A stretch of DNA of 64,000 nucleotides from Bdellovibrionales bacterium (GCA_020628165.1 JAHDFM010000005.1:91302-155301); one strand, 5' to 3'; shown: positions 37,968 through 47,520, counted from the stretch's first letter. Numbers and translations are program-made. Notes: generated by a model from the sequence alone, not told the origin.

Positions 37968-38849
37968 TTATCTACGTCGTCTTGGACGATCATGGTCGTG
38001 GTCTTGGCCACTGACGTTGGCGTAAACAACAAGCTCAGCTCTTGAACCGTGTATCTTTGTTGAAACAGCTTCAATAGTGATGGATCTCACTGAGCGATTT
38101 CTTATGTTTGAAACCTGAGCAGTTTCAGTTCTATTTTCTCTCACATAACCTTCAAGGTTCCACAATCTTTCAGTTTGACCATTGCTGTAAGTGATCCAAG
38201 CTCTTTCTATTTCGACTGAATTCTTGGTGCTGTGAACCATCACTGAACTGACGTTTTTATGGCCGACGTGGAATGTTTTAGAATCTAAAACCACTTTATC
38301 CACTTTATATGACCCTAAACGAACTTGTCTGTTGCGGTGTTGGTGACCATCTCCACGTCTTTTCTTTTTAACGGTGACAACAATGGAACGAACACGAACG
38401 TCTTGACCAACAATTAAGCGCCAAGGACCATCTGAGTAACGGCCGTGGTTGTTAAGGATGACAGTGTCCATGCGGTCGCGGCGCTCATGATCACGGTGGC
38501 GATCTCTATTACTATGATGATGAGGTCTGCGATGGCGACGTTCGCCTCTTTCCATGTATTCGCTATCAACAATAGAGCCATCAACTTTCAATTCGACAAG
38601 TGACATGGATCCTCGCACACGACCTGTGACTGTAACGCTGACAAGTTTAGAGTTACGGCCTAGTGATGTGACTTGGTTGATGGCTCGTTTTAAACCTAAA
38701 CGTCCATTTCTGTTGAGTTGTCTGACTTCTTGTTGATCAAGTGTGATGCGTTGTTGACGTGTTGGTCGATCGTGGTCTCCATGTGCAAAGCTGATGCTCG
38801 GTAAAGCTAATGCCATGGATAAGATAGTTAAAAGATACGTTAGTTTCAT
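37968..38849 (-). CDS. Secreted His/Arg-rich beta protein of unknown function
   Basis: 293 residues with a signal peptide (ending ISFA). The mature protein begins HGDHDRPTRQQR and contains a His/Arg cluster at about 103-125 (RRHRRPHHHS) and ends HDHDRPRRRR, so it could bind metal or a polyanion. Two beta-strand stretches repeat a pattern (SVTVTGRVRGSMSLVELKV; SIVVTVKKKR). No family recognised. It has a sigma-54-like promoter 35 bp upstream and a GGGAGGG ribosome binding site. Confidence 0.7.
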   Translation of the reverse strand: MKLTYLLTILSMALALPSISFAHGDHDRPTRQQRITLDQQEVRQLNRNGRLGLKRAINQVTSLGRNSKLVSVTVTGRVRGSMSLVELKVDGSIVDSEYMERGERRHRRPHHHSNRDRHRDHERRDRMDTVILNNHGRYSDGPWRLIVGQDVRVRSIVVTVKKKRRGDGHQHRNRQVRLGSYKVDKVVLDSKTFHVGHKNVSSVMVHSTKNSVEIERAWITYSNGQTERLWNLEGYVRENRTETAQVSNIRNRSVRSITIEAVSTKIHGSRAELVVYANVSGQDHDHDRPRRRR

Positions 38850-38883
38850 ATTGGCCCTCCCAGTTAATTCAAAAAACTAATAG

Positions 38884-38900
38884 AGCAGGATGGGTGCCAA
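38884..38900 (-). promoter_or_regulatory. Sigma-54-like -24/-12 promoter
   Basis: Minus strand TTGGCACCCATCCTGCT: GG at 38898-38897, ten bases, GC at 38886-38885. About 35 bp upstream of the ATG at 38849. Confidence 0.62.
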
Positions 38901-38998
38901 TTAAAAAAAAACTTAAAATGAATTTTAAGTGGGTTACACAAAACATTGTGCAACCACTTATTGAATTTTAAAAAATCACAGGGACAAAATCACACCAA

Positions 38999-39325
38999 TC
39001 AGTTGCATTTGATATTGACGCAGGAGTCTATAATGAGTTGACCTTGTGCTGTCGTCGGAAATGCATTTCTTGTTCTTTCGAAAAGGTCGATTCTTTTTTC
39101 AAAACAAATTTTAGAGGCAGAACTGCGCGCTTTATGAATATCAGCTCCGTGCCCAACTACTTGGCCTATGTCGGCTGATTTGTAACTGCATGTCTGTTTG
39201 TGCAATTGTTGTGGTGTGCGAGTGCTTGCTGGAATGCGGTCAATACTTATAGATGTATCCGTGGATACATTATAATAAGTTGTTCCTATAAATAGAGTTG
39301 CTATAAGTGTAATGATTAACTTCAT
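38999..39325 (-). CDS. Small secreted protein of unknown function
   Basis: About 108 residues from the ATG at 39325, preferred over 39349 because GGGGGA lies just upstream and it gives a tight signal peptide (MKLIITLIATLFIGTTYY). Four Cys residues (TCSYKS, KICFEK, SCVNIKC) suggest disulfides. Positive charge throughout. No family recognised. A sigma-54-like element lies 34 bp upstream. Confidence 0.62.
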   Translation of the reverse strand: MKLIITLIATLFIGTTYYNVSTDTSISIDRIPASTRTPQQLHKQTCSYKSADIGQVVGHGADIHKARSSASKICFEKRIDLFERTRNAFPTTAQGQLIIDSCVNIKCN

Positions 39326-39357
39326 GATTTCCCCCTCAAAAGTTAACAAACTAAATT

Positions 39358-39373
39358 TGCAAAAGCAGGGCCC
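39358..39373 (-). promoter_or_regulatory. Sigma-54-like -24/-12 promoter
   Basis: Minus strand GGGCCCTGCTTTTGCA: GG at 39372-39371, ten bases, GC at 39360-39359, with a perfect TTGCA at -12. Slightly off at -24. Confidence 0.5.
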
Positions 39374-39478
39374 AAAGATTGATTTCTAAGTTGTTGATAA
39401 TATTGAGTGGCCATGTCTCATTATGAGACAGAAATAAAAAAGTGCCGCAATTTGGCAGACGGCCCTTAAAAAAATGAA

Positions 39479-41365
39479 CTATTTATTGCACACTTTATTG
39501 ATATCTAATGAATCAGTGAGCTTTCTTTCTTTGAAGTCTTCCAAATGAGGAGTTGGATCAGCAAGGTTGTAGTTGTTATCTATTTCAAAGGCAATCATGC
39601 CTTCTAGCACTTTATTGAGGTAAAACTTATTTGTATCTATTTCAGTTAAACTTTGTATGTCTTTTAAATAGGTTTTAAATTTTACAATTTGATATTCATG
39701 GAAATTGACATCGAGATCTGAGATGAAAGCCATCACTTCTTGGTCGGTGGTTGTGATGTAATGATTTAAGCGTTCATGATTGAGCTCAATGAGTTCCGCC
39801 AAACTTTCATCGATATATGACCTGTTGTTGCTTAATATTCGAGACAACAGAGTCGAGCCTTCATAAGTGAGGTGGAAGGTGATGTTGTCATCAGTAGTTG
39901 TTAAAGGCTCACCTTTGAGTTTTGCGCATAAGATCAAAGGGCCTGATTGGTCAATAACTTCTGCAGCAATCTTTAAGCGATCTGAAGCTAGAGGCAGTGA
40001 AGCATGATTGCCCGCTTGTACAACAAAGTTGTAAAGATCAAACAAAGGCAAACTCGGAGAGTTTAAATTATTGCTAATGGCTGTTTTTTTTGCTTGTAAA
40101 TCTTGCAACAAAGATTCTTGTTCATAGTTAAATAAAAAGTCGCTAATGAGACTTTGCGCTCCATAGGTCGCGGCCACAGTCACCGAATAGTTGGCTAAAA
40201 GTGGGAGCCAGATTCGTTTAGTTAAATGAGTTAATTTTGACCTTTTAAGATTTTCTTTTGCTACTGAACCCGCTTTATTGAAGACTCCGTCCGGAAAAAC
40301 TTTAACCCACTTAGCTTTAATTTTGGCTGGGATCTTAACAATGTCTTTTGGGCTGAATTTTTTCTTTGTTTTTTCTTTGTCGGGTTTCTTTTCTGTTTGA
40401 GTTGGTTCTTCTAATATTTTGTCAAAAAAGTTATTATTGTTCTTAAGAAAACCAATGAGACCCATTTTTGTGATAGTAACATCGGCCATGAACCCCAATG
40501 ATAAACCAAAGGCAAGACCACCCCAGGTGCTAATTTCTTCATTGATAGTTTCTTGCAATGTCAGTCCTAAGTTTTTACTTTTTATAAGACCGGAGGGAAG
40601 ATCTTCTATAGAAACGGTTTGTTGAAGTATGTCTATTGGACTTAAAACCAATTCGTCAATTTCAGCATCTGTTAAGCCCTGTGTCTCTAGAGTGAGATCA
40701 TTTTGTCCGTATTTATTGATTGCTAAGAAACCACCCTTTGGTACGCCTCGACTTAAAAATACAATACGCATTCTCTTTGATGTTAGAACTTTTTTAGCAA
40801 AAGTTCTTGCTCTTTTAAATTTTAAGATGACTGCTAGCCCAGGTGCATATATGGCATTTCCTCTGGCATTGCCTTTTATGTCGTACCAAAACTGTTCGTT
40901 ATCAATGCCTTCAAGGATATTTAAATAAGTGATCGTTCTATGAATTTCAGCAAAGCTGAAAAATTTAACGGCTGCTGTTTTTTGCTCATAACTTAAAGAA
41001 TGTTGAGTAAAAAACTCTGCGCTTATAAACTCAAACCAAATTTTGTAGCCTTTTGGATCAAACAAAATAGATTCCGTTAAACGAAGTGACAGTTGTTCTA
41101 AGCAGAATTCGTTATTTAGGTTTCCTTGCAAAATGTAGTTTTCAAGATCAATGTATGCTCGAACAGAACTTGATGAGATTTCTACGTCTGTCGCAGCAGA
41201 TTGTGACACTTTAGTGCTCACTGAAAGCTGTTTTTCGGCAGTATTGCTATCACTGAGACATAAATTCTCAAAATCAGATGCATGTACAGATGCAAAAGCC
41301 ATCATAAATACTGGATATAACAATGTTTTTAAAATCATAAAAATTTTATCCAAATTGAGTTTCAT
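39479..41365 (-). CDS. Large exported protein of unknown function
   Basis: 628 residues. The N-terminus (ILKTLLYPVFMMAFASVHAS) looks like a signal peptide. A Lys-rich linker falls near 325-350, and two hydrophobic stretches are near 280-300 (LAFGLSLGFMADVTI) and 390-410 (LLANYSVTVAATYGAQSL), so it may be membrane-inserted. I do not recognise the family. A weak sigma-54-like sequence upstream has GA instead of GC at -12 and was not accepted. A hairpin element separates it from the upstream gene. Confidence 0.6.
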   Translation of the reverse strand: MKLNLDKIFMILKTLLYPVFMMAFASVHASDFENLCLSDSNTAEKQLSVSTKVSQSAATDVEISSSSVRAYIDLENYILQGNLNNEFCLEQLSLRLTESILFDPKGYKIWFEFISAEFFTQHSLSYEQKTAAVKFFSFAEIHRTITYLNILEGIDNEQFWYDIKGNARGNAIYAPGLAVILKFKRARTFAKKVLTSKRMRIVFLSRGVPKGGFLAINKYGQNDLTLETQGLTDAEIDELVLSPIDILQQTVSIEDLPSGLIKSKNLGLTLQETINEEISTWGGLAFGLSLGFMADVTITKMGLIGFLKNNNNFFDKILEEPTQTEKKPDKEKTKKKFSPKDIVKIPAKIKAKWVKVFPDGVFNKAGSVAKENLKRSKLTHLTKRIWLPLLANYSVTVAATYGAQSLISDFLFNYEQESLLQDLQAKKTAISNNLNSPSLPLFDLYNFVVQAGNHASLPLASDRLKIAAEVIDQSGPLILCAKLKGEPLTTTDDNITFHLTYEGSTLLSRILSNNRSYIDESLAELIELNHERLNHYITTTDQEVMAFISDLDVNFHEYQIVKFKTYLKDIQSLTEIDTNKFYLNKVLEGMIAFEIDNNYNLADPTPHLEDFKERKLTDSLDINKVCNK

Positions 41366-41468
41366 AGTATAGATTAAAAATATTCAAGTTCTATACCAAT
41401 AAGTTGAATAAAAAAACAGAGCAATCAAAGAAGTTAGCGACTTCTCAAAGAATTAAAATTTTTCAGTT

Positions 41469-41580
41469 CATTTCCCGCTCACCTGCAGCAGACACATTCC
41501 ACGCGCAGTTATGAGGGTGCGCGGTGCTGCCCTCAGCTGTCTGAGTATGGAAAGTGTCTGCTGCAGGTGAGCGGGAAATG
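41469..41580. repeat. Long-arm hairpin element A
   Basis: Perfect 27-bp arms at 41469-41495 and 41554-41580, extended by six pairs after one mismatch (41497-41501 with 41548-41552), enclosing a 58-bp interior with its own stems (CGCGCA 41502-41507 / TGCGCG 41518-41523; CTCAG / CTGAG near 41532-41545). The interior shares TTCCACGCGCAGTT (41497-41510) and a TTCC-ATRCTCARACA-like segment with the element at 48.1 kb, but the arms are unrelated. It lies between two minus-strand genes. Confidence 0.85.
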
Positions 41581-41642
41581 AGCGGACTATGATTTTAAGA
41601 CAATCCTAGCGATCTTCAAAAAAAAGCTAAGCAAAGAAAAAA

Positions 41643-43601
41643 CTAAGAGAGTTCTTTTAAAATAGGAAAAGCCAAGCCTTGTAACCTTTGCAGTGCAGGT
41701 AAGTTCTCGTTATCACCGAGAGTAAAAACAAACTTGTTGATGGGCTGATTGCCTTCGATCAGTGGCATTAAAGTGACATGCTGTTGGTCGTTTTTAATAT
41801 TAAGAGCACTGAATAAATCAAATTTTATTGAGTCCATATCTGCTACGGTGCCATGGAAGGGGAGTTTAGAGATCATGCAAAATTTAAACAAGCAGGGCTC
41901 TTTTTTGATCTCGATAGTTGTTTCAGGGTTGAAATTCCATGAACCATCATTGTGAGTGATATGTAGTTTGTTATCTTTGATTTCAAAAGTGAGAGTTTTT
42001 TGAAAGTCTTGGTTGATCACTAAGAAATTTTGCAAACTTCCAGACACAACGCTGACCTCAGAAAGACCTTTGTCAGCAAAGAAGTCCGTCTCAGTGACAT
42101 CTGTACCTGGTGGTGCGTTATTATTGTTTGATGTGCTATCGAGCTGTAAGCTTTCGTCTTTTACGTTGAGGTCAGGCATTGTGTTGATATCGTCTTGCTT
42201 AAACTCGTCGGAGAGACCTTCTATGTTATCTATAAATGGACTCTCTGGTTGTAGGTTACCAAGGCCATCACTGTTTGATCCAAGTTCTAAATTGGCTAAA
42301 TCATCCATCGAACCGGTGTCATTAGGTGGGCTAGGACTAGCTGCTGCTAAATCATCGAGTCCTTCAAGACTCTCTAAAGGGTTGACGCTGTTTGCATTTT
42401 GTTTTTCAGAGTTGTTTTCGGTAAGATCTTCAAGGCCTGCAAAAGGGTCGGCTGTAACCGGGTCATTGCTGTTTTGAGTTTCATCCTGAAGAAGAGGGTT
42501 TTTCATGATTTGAGTTTTAAAATTTTCGAGTAAAGAATCTCCGCTCTCAGCTACGGCACTATTGGTTTCTTCAATGGGTTGGGACGGGATTGCATTTACT
42601 TTTTCTTCATTTCTCTCTTCTGCTAAAAGAGGGTTTTTCATAATTTGCGTGCGAGCCGGTTGGTCATCAGTGGAGTTGTCATCAGCTTGTTGATACAAAG
42701 GTGATTCGGACTCGGTGACCTTTACTTCTTGTGAAGTGGCCGCAAGTGTGTCGTGTTCCGGTTGTGAATGCTCTTGTTGGTGTTTGTCATTAAAGCTCTC
42801 AGTACCAAGTGCTTCATCGTCTGAAAATTTTAATAAGTTTGTTTTTTCAACCACCTCAACTTCGTGGTTAGCATTGCTTGGAGTTAAATCATCTTGAGCT
42901 GTTAATTGTGGAATGGCTGGCATGTCTGTAGGTAAGTCTAACTCAGGATTGTTATTAGCCACAGATTCATTTTTGTGAGACGCAGTTGTTAGCGTTTCGT
43001 TTTCTTGTTTTTTTGGTATTTGTTGTGAAGAGGTTTCATTTTGTTTTTTTTGCAGGCCATGAGTAGTTACTATTGGTGCGCTTGCTCTTTTTGGCATATC
43101 TACTTTGGGAGAGTGTGTTTGTTTCAATACAGGCGTTGTTTTATTTGGGGCCCCACTCAGCTTGTTCCAAAAGTAACTCATTTGTTCTGGTGTGCCTAAG
43201 ATGTACTTCACTGGAAAGCTCCAAGACAAGTCGAGAGGCTCTGTAACAAGAATAAAGAGTGTGTTCTTCCAAAAGTAAAGAGGAACCATATGCTCGGACC
43301 AATTGGCCACAGCTTGCAGTTGTTGCCAAAAAGATGTGTCGACGTTGAATTTTTTATAGTTGCTGTTCATAACAGGCAGTTGATAATGGTTTTTGGCCCA
43401 ATTGAGGTAAACGCTGGCCTCTAACTTATCTGAGCGCAAGCACCAATACGAAGAGGGGATGTCTTTGGGTTTATCATGCGTCCATGATTCATACTTTTCT
43501 ATTGGGATTTTTAGGGCTTGCACCCAGTTTTGATTTTCTTCCATGTAGATCTTTTCGGAGCCAGGTGAGACGAATATGAGGGTTCTCTTAATGGTTTCCA
43601 T
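41643..43601 (-). CDS. Large acidic cytoplasmic protein with repeated TQIMKNPLL motif
   Basis: 652 residues from the ATG at 43601, chosen over 43655 because GAGAAG lies upstream on the mRNA. Three parts: an N-terminal domain (1-150, Trp/Tyr-rich, e.g. SFPVKYILGTPEQMSYFWNK), a 370-residue low-complexity linker rich in Glu, Asp, Asn, Ser and Pro, and a C-terminal beta-rich domain (about 525-652, SVVSGSLQNFLVINQDF onward). The linker contains TQIMKNPLL twice, about 50 residues apart, which stands out against the disordered background. No signal peptide and no known family recognised. A scaffold or regulator with docking motifs is a guess. Confidence 0.7.
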   Translation of the reverse strand: METIKRTLIFVSPGSEKIYMEENQNWVQALKIPIEKYESWTHDKPKDIPSSYWCLRSDKLEASVYLNWAKNHYQLPVMNSNYKKFNVDTSFWQQLQAVANWSEHMVPLYFWKNTLFILVTEPLDLSWSFPVKYILGTPEQMSYFWNKLSGAPNKTTPVLKQTHSPKVDMPKRASAPIVTTHGLQKKQNETSSQQIPKKQENETLTTASHKNESVANNNPELDLPTDMPAIPQLTAQDDLTPSNANHEVEVVEKTNLLKFSDDEALGTESFNDKHQQEHSQPEHDTLAATSQEVKVTESESPLYQQADDNSTDDQPARTQIMKNPLLAEERNEEKVNAIPSQPIEETNSAVAESGDSLLENFKTQIMKNPLLQDETQNSNDPVTADPFAGLEDLTENNSEKQNANSVNPLESLEGLDDLAAASPSPPNDTGSMDDLANLELGSNSDGLGNLQPESPFIDNIEGLSDEFKQDDINTMPDLNVKDESLQLDSTSNNNNAPPGTDVTETDFFADKGLSEVSVVSGSLQNFLVINQDFQKTLTFEIKDNKLHITHNDGSWNFNPETTIEIKKEPCLFKFCMISKLPFHGTVADMDSIKFDLFSALNIKNDQQHVTLMPLIEGNQPINKFVFTLGDNENLPALQRLQGLAFPILKELS

Positions 43602-43716
43602 GTGCGTTAACTTCTCGCTAATTAGGATTTGTGAATGAGTTACAAAAATGTGCAAGTGAGTGGTGTTTTATTAAGTAGTTTCAAGGGGTTGTAGATGGGT
43701 GGCTGTCTTCCTTTTC

Positions 43717-43745
43717 TTGCATTGCTTAACACCCTATGTTATAGA
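43717..43745 (+). promoter_or_regulatory. Sigma-70-type promoter of the iscS-mnmA-mtaB operon
   Basis: TTGCAT (43717-43722), 17-bp spacer, TATAGA (43740-43745) with an extended TG at 43737-43738. Predicted start near 43752, 35 bp before the iscS-like ATG. Confidence 0.5.
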
Positions 43746-43786
43746 CTTCTTCGGATTGAAATTTTTAGACCATAGGCCTGAATGAA

Positions 43787-44950
43787 ATGAACGTGTATTT
43801 GGATCATAATGCAACAACGCCGGTTTTGCCCGAGGTTGCTAAGTATATCAATTCCATTGTTAGTGATTGGGGAAATCCAAGCTCTGTGCACGCTCACGGT
43901 CGACGACCCAAAAAGATTTTAAGGCAAGCGCGGGCGCAAATGGCTCAGTTCTTTAAAGTTCATCCTTTGGAGTTGATATTTACAAGTGGTGGCAGTGAGT
44001 CCAACAACTCGGCCATAATGTCTGTGTATCACGATCAAGTTTTGCAACAAAAAAACAATTTAGCTGAATTCATTACTAGCAACATTGAACACCCAAGTGT
44101 TGCAAAAACTTTTGATTACATTGAATCTTTAGGAAGCAAAGTGCATCGTATCTCTGTTGACCAAAATGGACACTTTGATATGAACGCTTTCAAACAAAGT
44201 TTGAATGAGAACACCGTTTTGGTATCAGTGATGACTGCTAATAATGAAACTGGCGCTATGTTACCGATCAAAGAGATTGTAGCACTTGCAAAAAACCAAG
44301 GTGCTTTGGTGCACACCGATGCTGTGCAAACGTTGGGTAAGATGCCTTTGAACTTAAAAGAGCTAGATGTTGATTTTGCCAGTTTTAGTGCTCATAAAGT
44401 TTATAGTCTAAAAGGCTGTGGGTTGTTGTATATTAAAACAGGGACTCCCTTTAAAAGTTTAATCTTTGGAGGTGGACAAGAGCGTTCACGCCGGGCGGGC
44501 ACAGAAAACACCTTGGCCATTGCCAGTTTCGCAAAAGCCATTGAACTTCTAGATTTAGAAAAACTGAATGACGTTGAAACATTAAGAAATTATATGGAAG
44601 ACCGCATCTTAACTGAGATCTCTGGATCAAAAGCCTTAAGTCAAACAGCTCCACGCTTGCCAAACACCAGCAACATTGTGTTTGACGACATTGACGGCGA
44701 GAGCCTGTTAATGAACTTAGATTTAAAAGGTTTATCAGTCAGCACGGGAGCTGCCTGCAGTTCTGGTAGCTCCGAGCCATCTCCTGTATTGATGGCAATG
44801 GGTCTTTCGCGCACGCAAGCACAGGGGTCGTTGCGCATTAGTCTGGGGTTTGGTAACAGCAAAGAGCAAATTGACTACTTCTGTGAGTGTTTGCAACAAA
44901 TTATCCTTCGTTTGAGAAGTTTACGCGAAGAAAGGGTGTCCCATGTCTGA
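43787..44950 (+). CDS. iscS: Cysteine desulfurase (IscS/NifS family)
   Basis: 387 residues. PLP enzyme that takes sulfur from cysteine. Motifs: YLDHNATTPVLP, SGGSESNNSAI, HTDAVQTLGK, the PLP lysine Lys204 in SAHKVYSLKG, and the catalytic Cys324 in TGAACSSGSSEPSPVL. The long Cys loop fits class I (IscS/NifS). It is the first gene of an operon with mnmA (8-bp overlap) and mtaB, so its sulfur very likely feeds tRNA thiolation. The function of the sulfur carrier step between the two is not encoded here. Confidence 0.93.
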   Translation: MNVYLDHNATTPVLPEVAKYINSIVSDWGNPSSVHAHGRRPKKILRQARAQMAQFFKVHPLELIFTSGGSESNNSAIMSVYHDQVLQQKNNLAEFITSNIEHPSVAKTFDYIESLGSKVHRISVDQNGHFDMNAFKQSLNENTVLVSVMTANNETGAMLPIKEIVALAKNQGALVHTDAVQTLGKMPLNLKELDVDFASFSAHKVYSLKGCGLLYIKTGTPFKSLIFGGGQERSRRAGTENTLAIASFAKAIELLDLEKLNDVETLRNYMEDRILTEISGSKALSQTAPRLPNTSNIVFDDIDGESLLMNLDLKGLSVSTGAACSSGSSEPSPVLMAMGLSRTQAQGSLRISLGFGNSKEQIDYFCECLQQIILRLRSLREERVSHV

Positions 44951-46031
44951 TAAGAAAAAAGTTCTACTGGCAATGAGTGGTGGAGTGGACAGCTCAGTGG
45001 CTGCCGCTCTGTTGCTTGAGCAAGGCTACGATGTGATTGGTGTCACTATGCAAGTGTGGGACTATTCACAGAATGAATGCAGCATCGAAGAGGGGAATGG
45101 CACTTGCTGCTCTAGCATCGATGTTGACGACGCCAGAAGTGTGGCCGATCATCTCGACATTCCTTTTTATGTGATCAATTGTGAAGATGAATTTAAAGCC
45201 AAAGTCATTGACCCTTTTGTAGATAGTTATTTAAAAGCAGAGACCCCAATTCCTTGTGTCAACTGCAACACTTACTTAAAGTTTGATCACTTGGTTCACA
45301 AGATGCGTGAGCTTGGCTGTGATTACATCGCCACCGGCCACTACGCTCAAATTAAAAAAAGTACGGTCAGTGGTAAAAGTTCAATCGTAACCAGCAGTGA
45401 TGATTGGAAAGATCAAACGTATTTTTTATTCACTTTGGATCCAGATTTGATTGATAAGATCTTATTTCCTGTAGGCACTTGGACAAAACCTGAGTTACGA
45501 GCCTATGCCGAAAAAATTGGTTTGCCGGTGGCGGCCAAGAAAGACTCAACGGGCATTTGTTTCGTCGGCAAGAATGATTACTCCAATTTTGTGGCCGACG
45601 CTCGCCCGGACGCTGTAAAAAGCCTCAAAGGGGACATGAAAAAATACCCAGAGGGCGACATTATTGGTGAGCACCAAGGCCGACATAAGTTCACTTACGG
45701 ACAAAGAAAGGGGCTCGGGGTGTCCTGGTCGGAGCCTTTATATGTGATTCAAATTGATGAACAAGACAACACAGTTTGGTTGGGGGAAGAGAAGCACCTC
45801 TATTCACAAAAGCTACAAGTCAAAGATGTGAACTTGCTCGACGATATCGTTGATGGTGAAACTTTGCGCGTGAAGATTCGCTTTCAACACCGAGGTTCAG
45901 AGGCTACGGTGGTTAAAACAGGTGAGCATTACTCATTGCAATTTCAAGAGCCACAAAGAGCTGTGACCCCAGGGCAAGCTGCTGTATTTTACCGCGAGGA
46001 TCAGCTTGTCGGTGGAGGCTGGATCATTTGA
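44943..46031 (+). CDS. mnmA: tRNA-specific 2-thiouridylase
   Basis: 362 residues. Makes the 2-thio group of the wobble uridine in tRNA-Lys, -Glu and -Gln. N-terminal PP-loop AMSGGVDSSVAAALL; the two catalytic cysteines are in TPIPCVNCNTYLKFDHL and STGICFVGKNDYSNF, and TYGQRKGLGV is typical of the family. Its start overlaps the iscS-like gene and its stop TGA overlaps the TTG start of mtaB. Confidence 0.96.
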   Translation: MSDKKKVLLAMSGGVDSSVAAALLLEQGYDVIGVTMQVWDYSQNECSIEEGNGTCCSSIDVDDARSVADHLDIPFYVINCEDEFKAKVIDPFVDSYLKAETPIPCVNCNTYLKFDHLVHKMRELGCDYIATGHYAQIKKSTVSGKSSIVTSSDDWKDQTYFLFTLDPDLIDKILFPVGTWTKPELRAYAEKIGLPVAAKKDSTGICFVGKNDYSNFVADARPDAVKSLKGDMKKYPEGDIIGEHQGRHKFTYGQRKGLGVSWSEPLYVIQIDEQDNTVWLGEEKHLYSQKLQVKDVNLLDDIVDGETLRVKIRFQHRGSEATVVKTGEHYSLQFQEPQRAVTPGQAAVFYREDQLVGGGWII

Positions 46032-47332
46032 AGTACAAGGTTCTGAGCTACGGCTGCAAAGTGAACACATATGATTCTGGGTTGTTGCAAAAACGCATGA
46101 ACTCAGCTGGGTTCCATGAAGATCAAGACTCACCAGATGTGGTTTTGCTCAATACCTGTGCCGTCACTCACGAAGCCACTAAAGAATCCATTCGCCACGT
46201 GCGCAAGGTGAAAAAAAATCACCCCCAGGCAAAAGTGGTTATGACCGGCTGTGCCGCTCAGGTTGACTCTAAGCTTCTGCTTGAAAGTGAGGCCGACCTT
46301 ATTGTGGCCAACTCACACAAAACCACCATACAAGACCACATTAAAGATCTTTTAGATAATAAAAACACGCAAAAACTATATCGCTCTAATATCTTTAAAA
46401 AAGAAGAGCTCGAGCCTGGAGGTGGGCTTGAAACAGAACACACTCGCAGTTTCGTAAAAATTCAAGATGGCTGTAACAGCTTTTGTTCTTTTTGTGTGAT
46501 TCCTTTTGCTAGAGGTAAAAGCCGTTCGTTGAGCGTTGAAAGCATAGTGAATCGCTTGAATGAGCTCAGTGAGATGGGAGTCAAAGAAGCCGTCCTTACG
46601 GGAGTTCATATTGGCGATTATCTCGATGAGTCGACTAACTCTGGGCTCGAAGACCTTGTGGAACAAGTTCTTGAGCAAACCAAAATGCCACGCCTGCGCC
46701 TGACTAGCCTAGAGCCAATTGAGCTCACACCGCGCTTGTTGAGTTTGTTTAAAGCCTCTGACAAGTTGTGTCCACACTTTCATATGAGCATACAGAGCGC
46801 TCATACAGGAACGCTCGCAGCTATGAAGCGAAAGTACACTGCAGGTGATGTCATTGATTGTTTTCAAAGAATTAAAACTGAGCTGCCTCATGCTTTTGTT
46901 GGTATGGATGTGATCGTTGGCTTTCCTGGTGAAACAGAACAAGACTTTTTAACCACCTATCAGAACTTAGAGCGTTCATCATGGGCTCAGATTCATGTGT
47001 TTCCTTACAGCCCGCGCCCGGGAGTCTATGCTAACCGTCTGGACGGACAAATGCTCCGTCACGATATTATGGAGCGAGCAAAAACTCTCAGAGCTCTGGG
47101 TGTTAAACGACACAAAGAATTCTTGCAGTCTCAGGTCGGGCAAACTAAAGAGCTTTTGTTGCTCAGCAAAAGGGGAGTCGTGCAGAGTGGCTTGAGCCGT
47201 GATTACTGTTCTGTTGAGTTTTCTGAGCCGTTAGCTCACAAAGCTGGTGAGTTGGTAAAAGTAAAGGTCACTGGCTGGCAAGATGGTGGTATGGCCACAT
47301 CGGGTGGCTTCCTGCAAGGCGAGATCGTTTAA
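46028..47332 (+). CDS. mtaB: tRNA (t6A37) methylthiotransferase, MtaB type
   Basis: 434 residues, TTG start at 46028 overlapping the mnmA stop. N-terminal MiaB-like domain YGCKVNTYDSG with further cluster cysteines (NTCAVTHEA, GCAAQ); radical SAM motif CNSFCSFCVIPFARGKSRS; C-terminal TRAM domain. The GCKVN start and size fit MtaB, which converts t6A37 to ms2t6A, better than MiaB or RimO. Third gene of the tRNA-modification operon. Confidence 0.92.
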   Translation: MKYKVLSYGCKVNTYDSGLLQKRMNSAGFHEDQDSPDVVLLNTCAVTHEATKESIRHVRKVKKNHPQAKVVMTGCAAQVDSKLLLESEADLIVANSHKTTIQDHIKDLLDNKNTQKLYRSNIFKKEELEPGGGLETEHTRSFVKIQDGCNSFCSFCVIPFARGKSRSLSVESIVNRLNELSEMGVKEAVLTGVHIGDYLDESTNSGLEDLVEQVLEQTKMPRLRLTSLEPIELTPRLLSLFKASDKLCPHFHMSIQSAHTGTLAAMKRKYTAGDVIDCFQRIKTELPHAFVGMDVIVGFPGETEQDFLTTYQNLERSSWAQIHVFPYSPRPGVYANRLDGQMLRHDIMERAKTLRALGVKRHKEFLQSQVGQTKELLLLSKRGVVQSGLSRDYCSVEFSEPLAHKAGELVKVKVTGWQDGGMATSGGFLQGEIV

Positions 47333-47520
47333 TTTTATATTTTTTGTGACCATTGTGTAGCTCTTGGCGTAAAGGTTTGAATATCACTAACTTTTTGACA
47401 GTTATTTTCTTTTTTACAATGTCTCCATATTTAATTTGTTTCACCATTCATATGTGATAAACCCCTGCAACTTTATTTAGATAATTATATAAAAAATTTT
47501 AAGAAAAATAGTTGTTAGGC

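Noticed and set aside
41384..41399. Sigma-54-like sequence before the gene at 39479
   Set aside because: Has GG-N10-GA, only partial boxes and would leave a leader of about 7 nt.
41469..41580. Integron attC site or insertion sequence end
   Set aside because: Lacks the RYYYAAC / GTTRRRY core pair and has no integrase or transposase nearby.
47395..47420. Sigma-70 promoter TTGACA / TACAAT before the gene at 47521
   Set aside because: The boxes are 14 bp apart, below the usual range.
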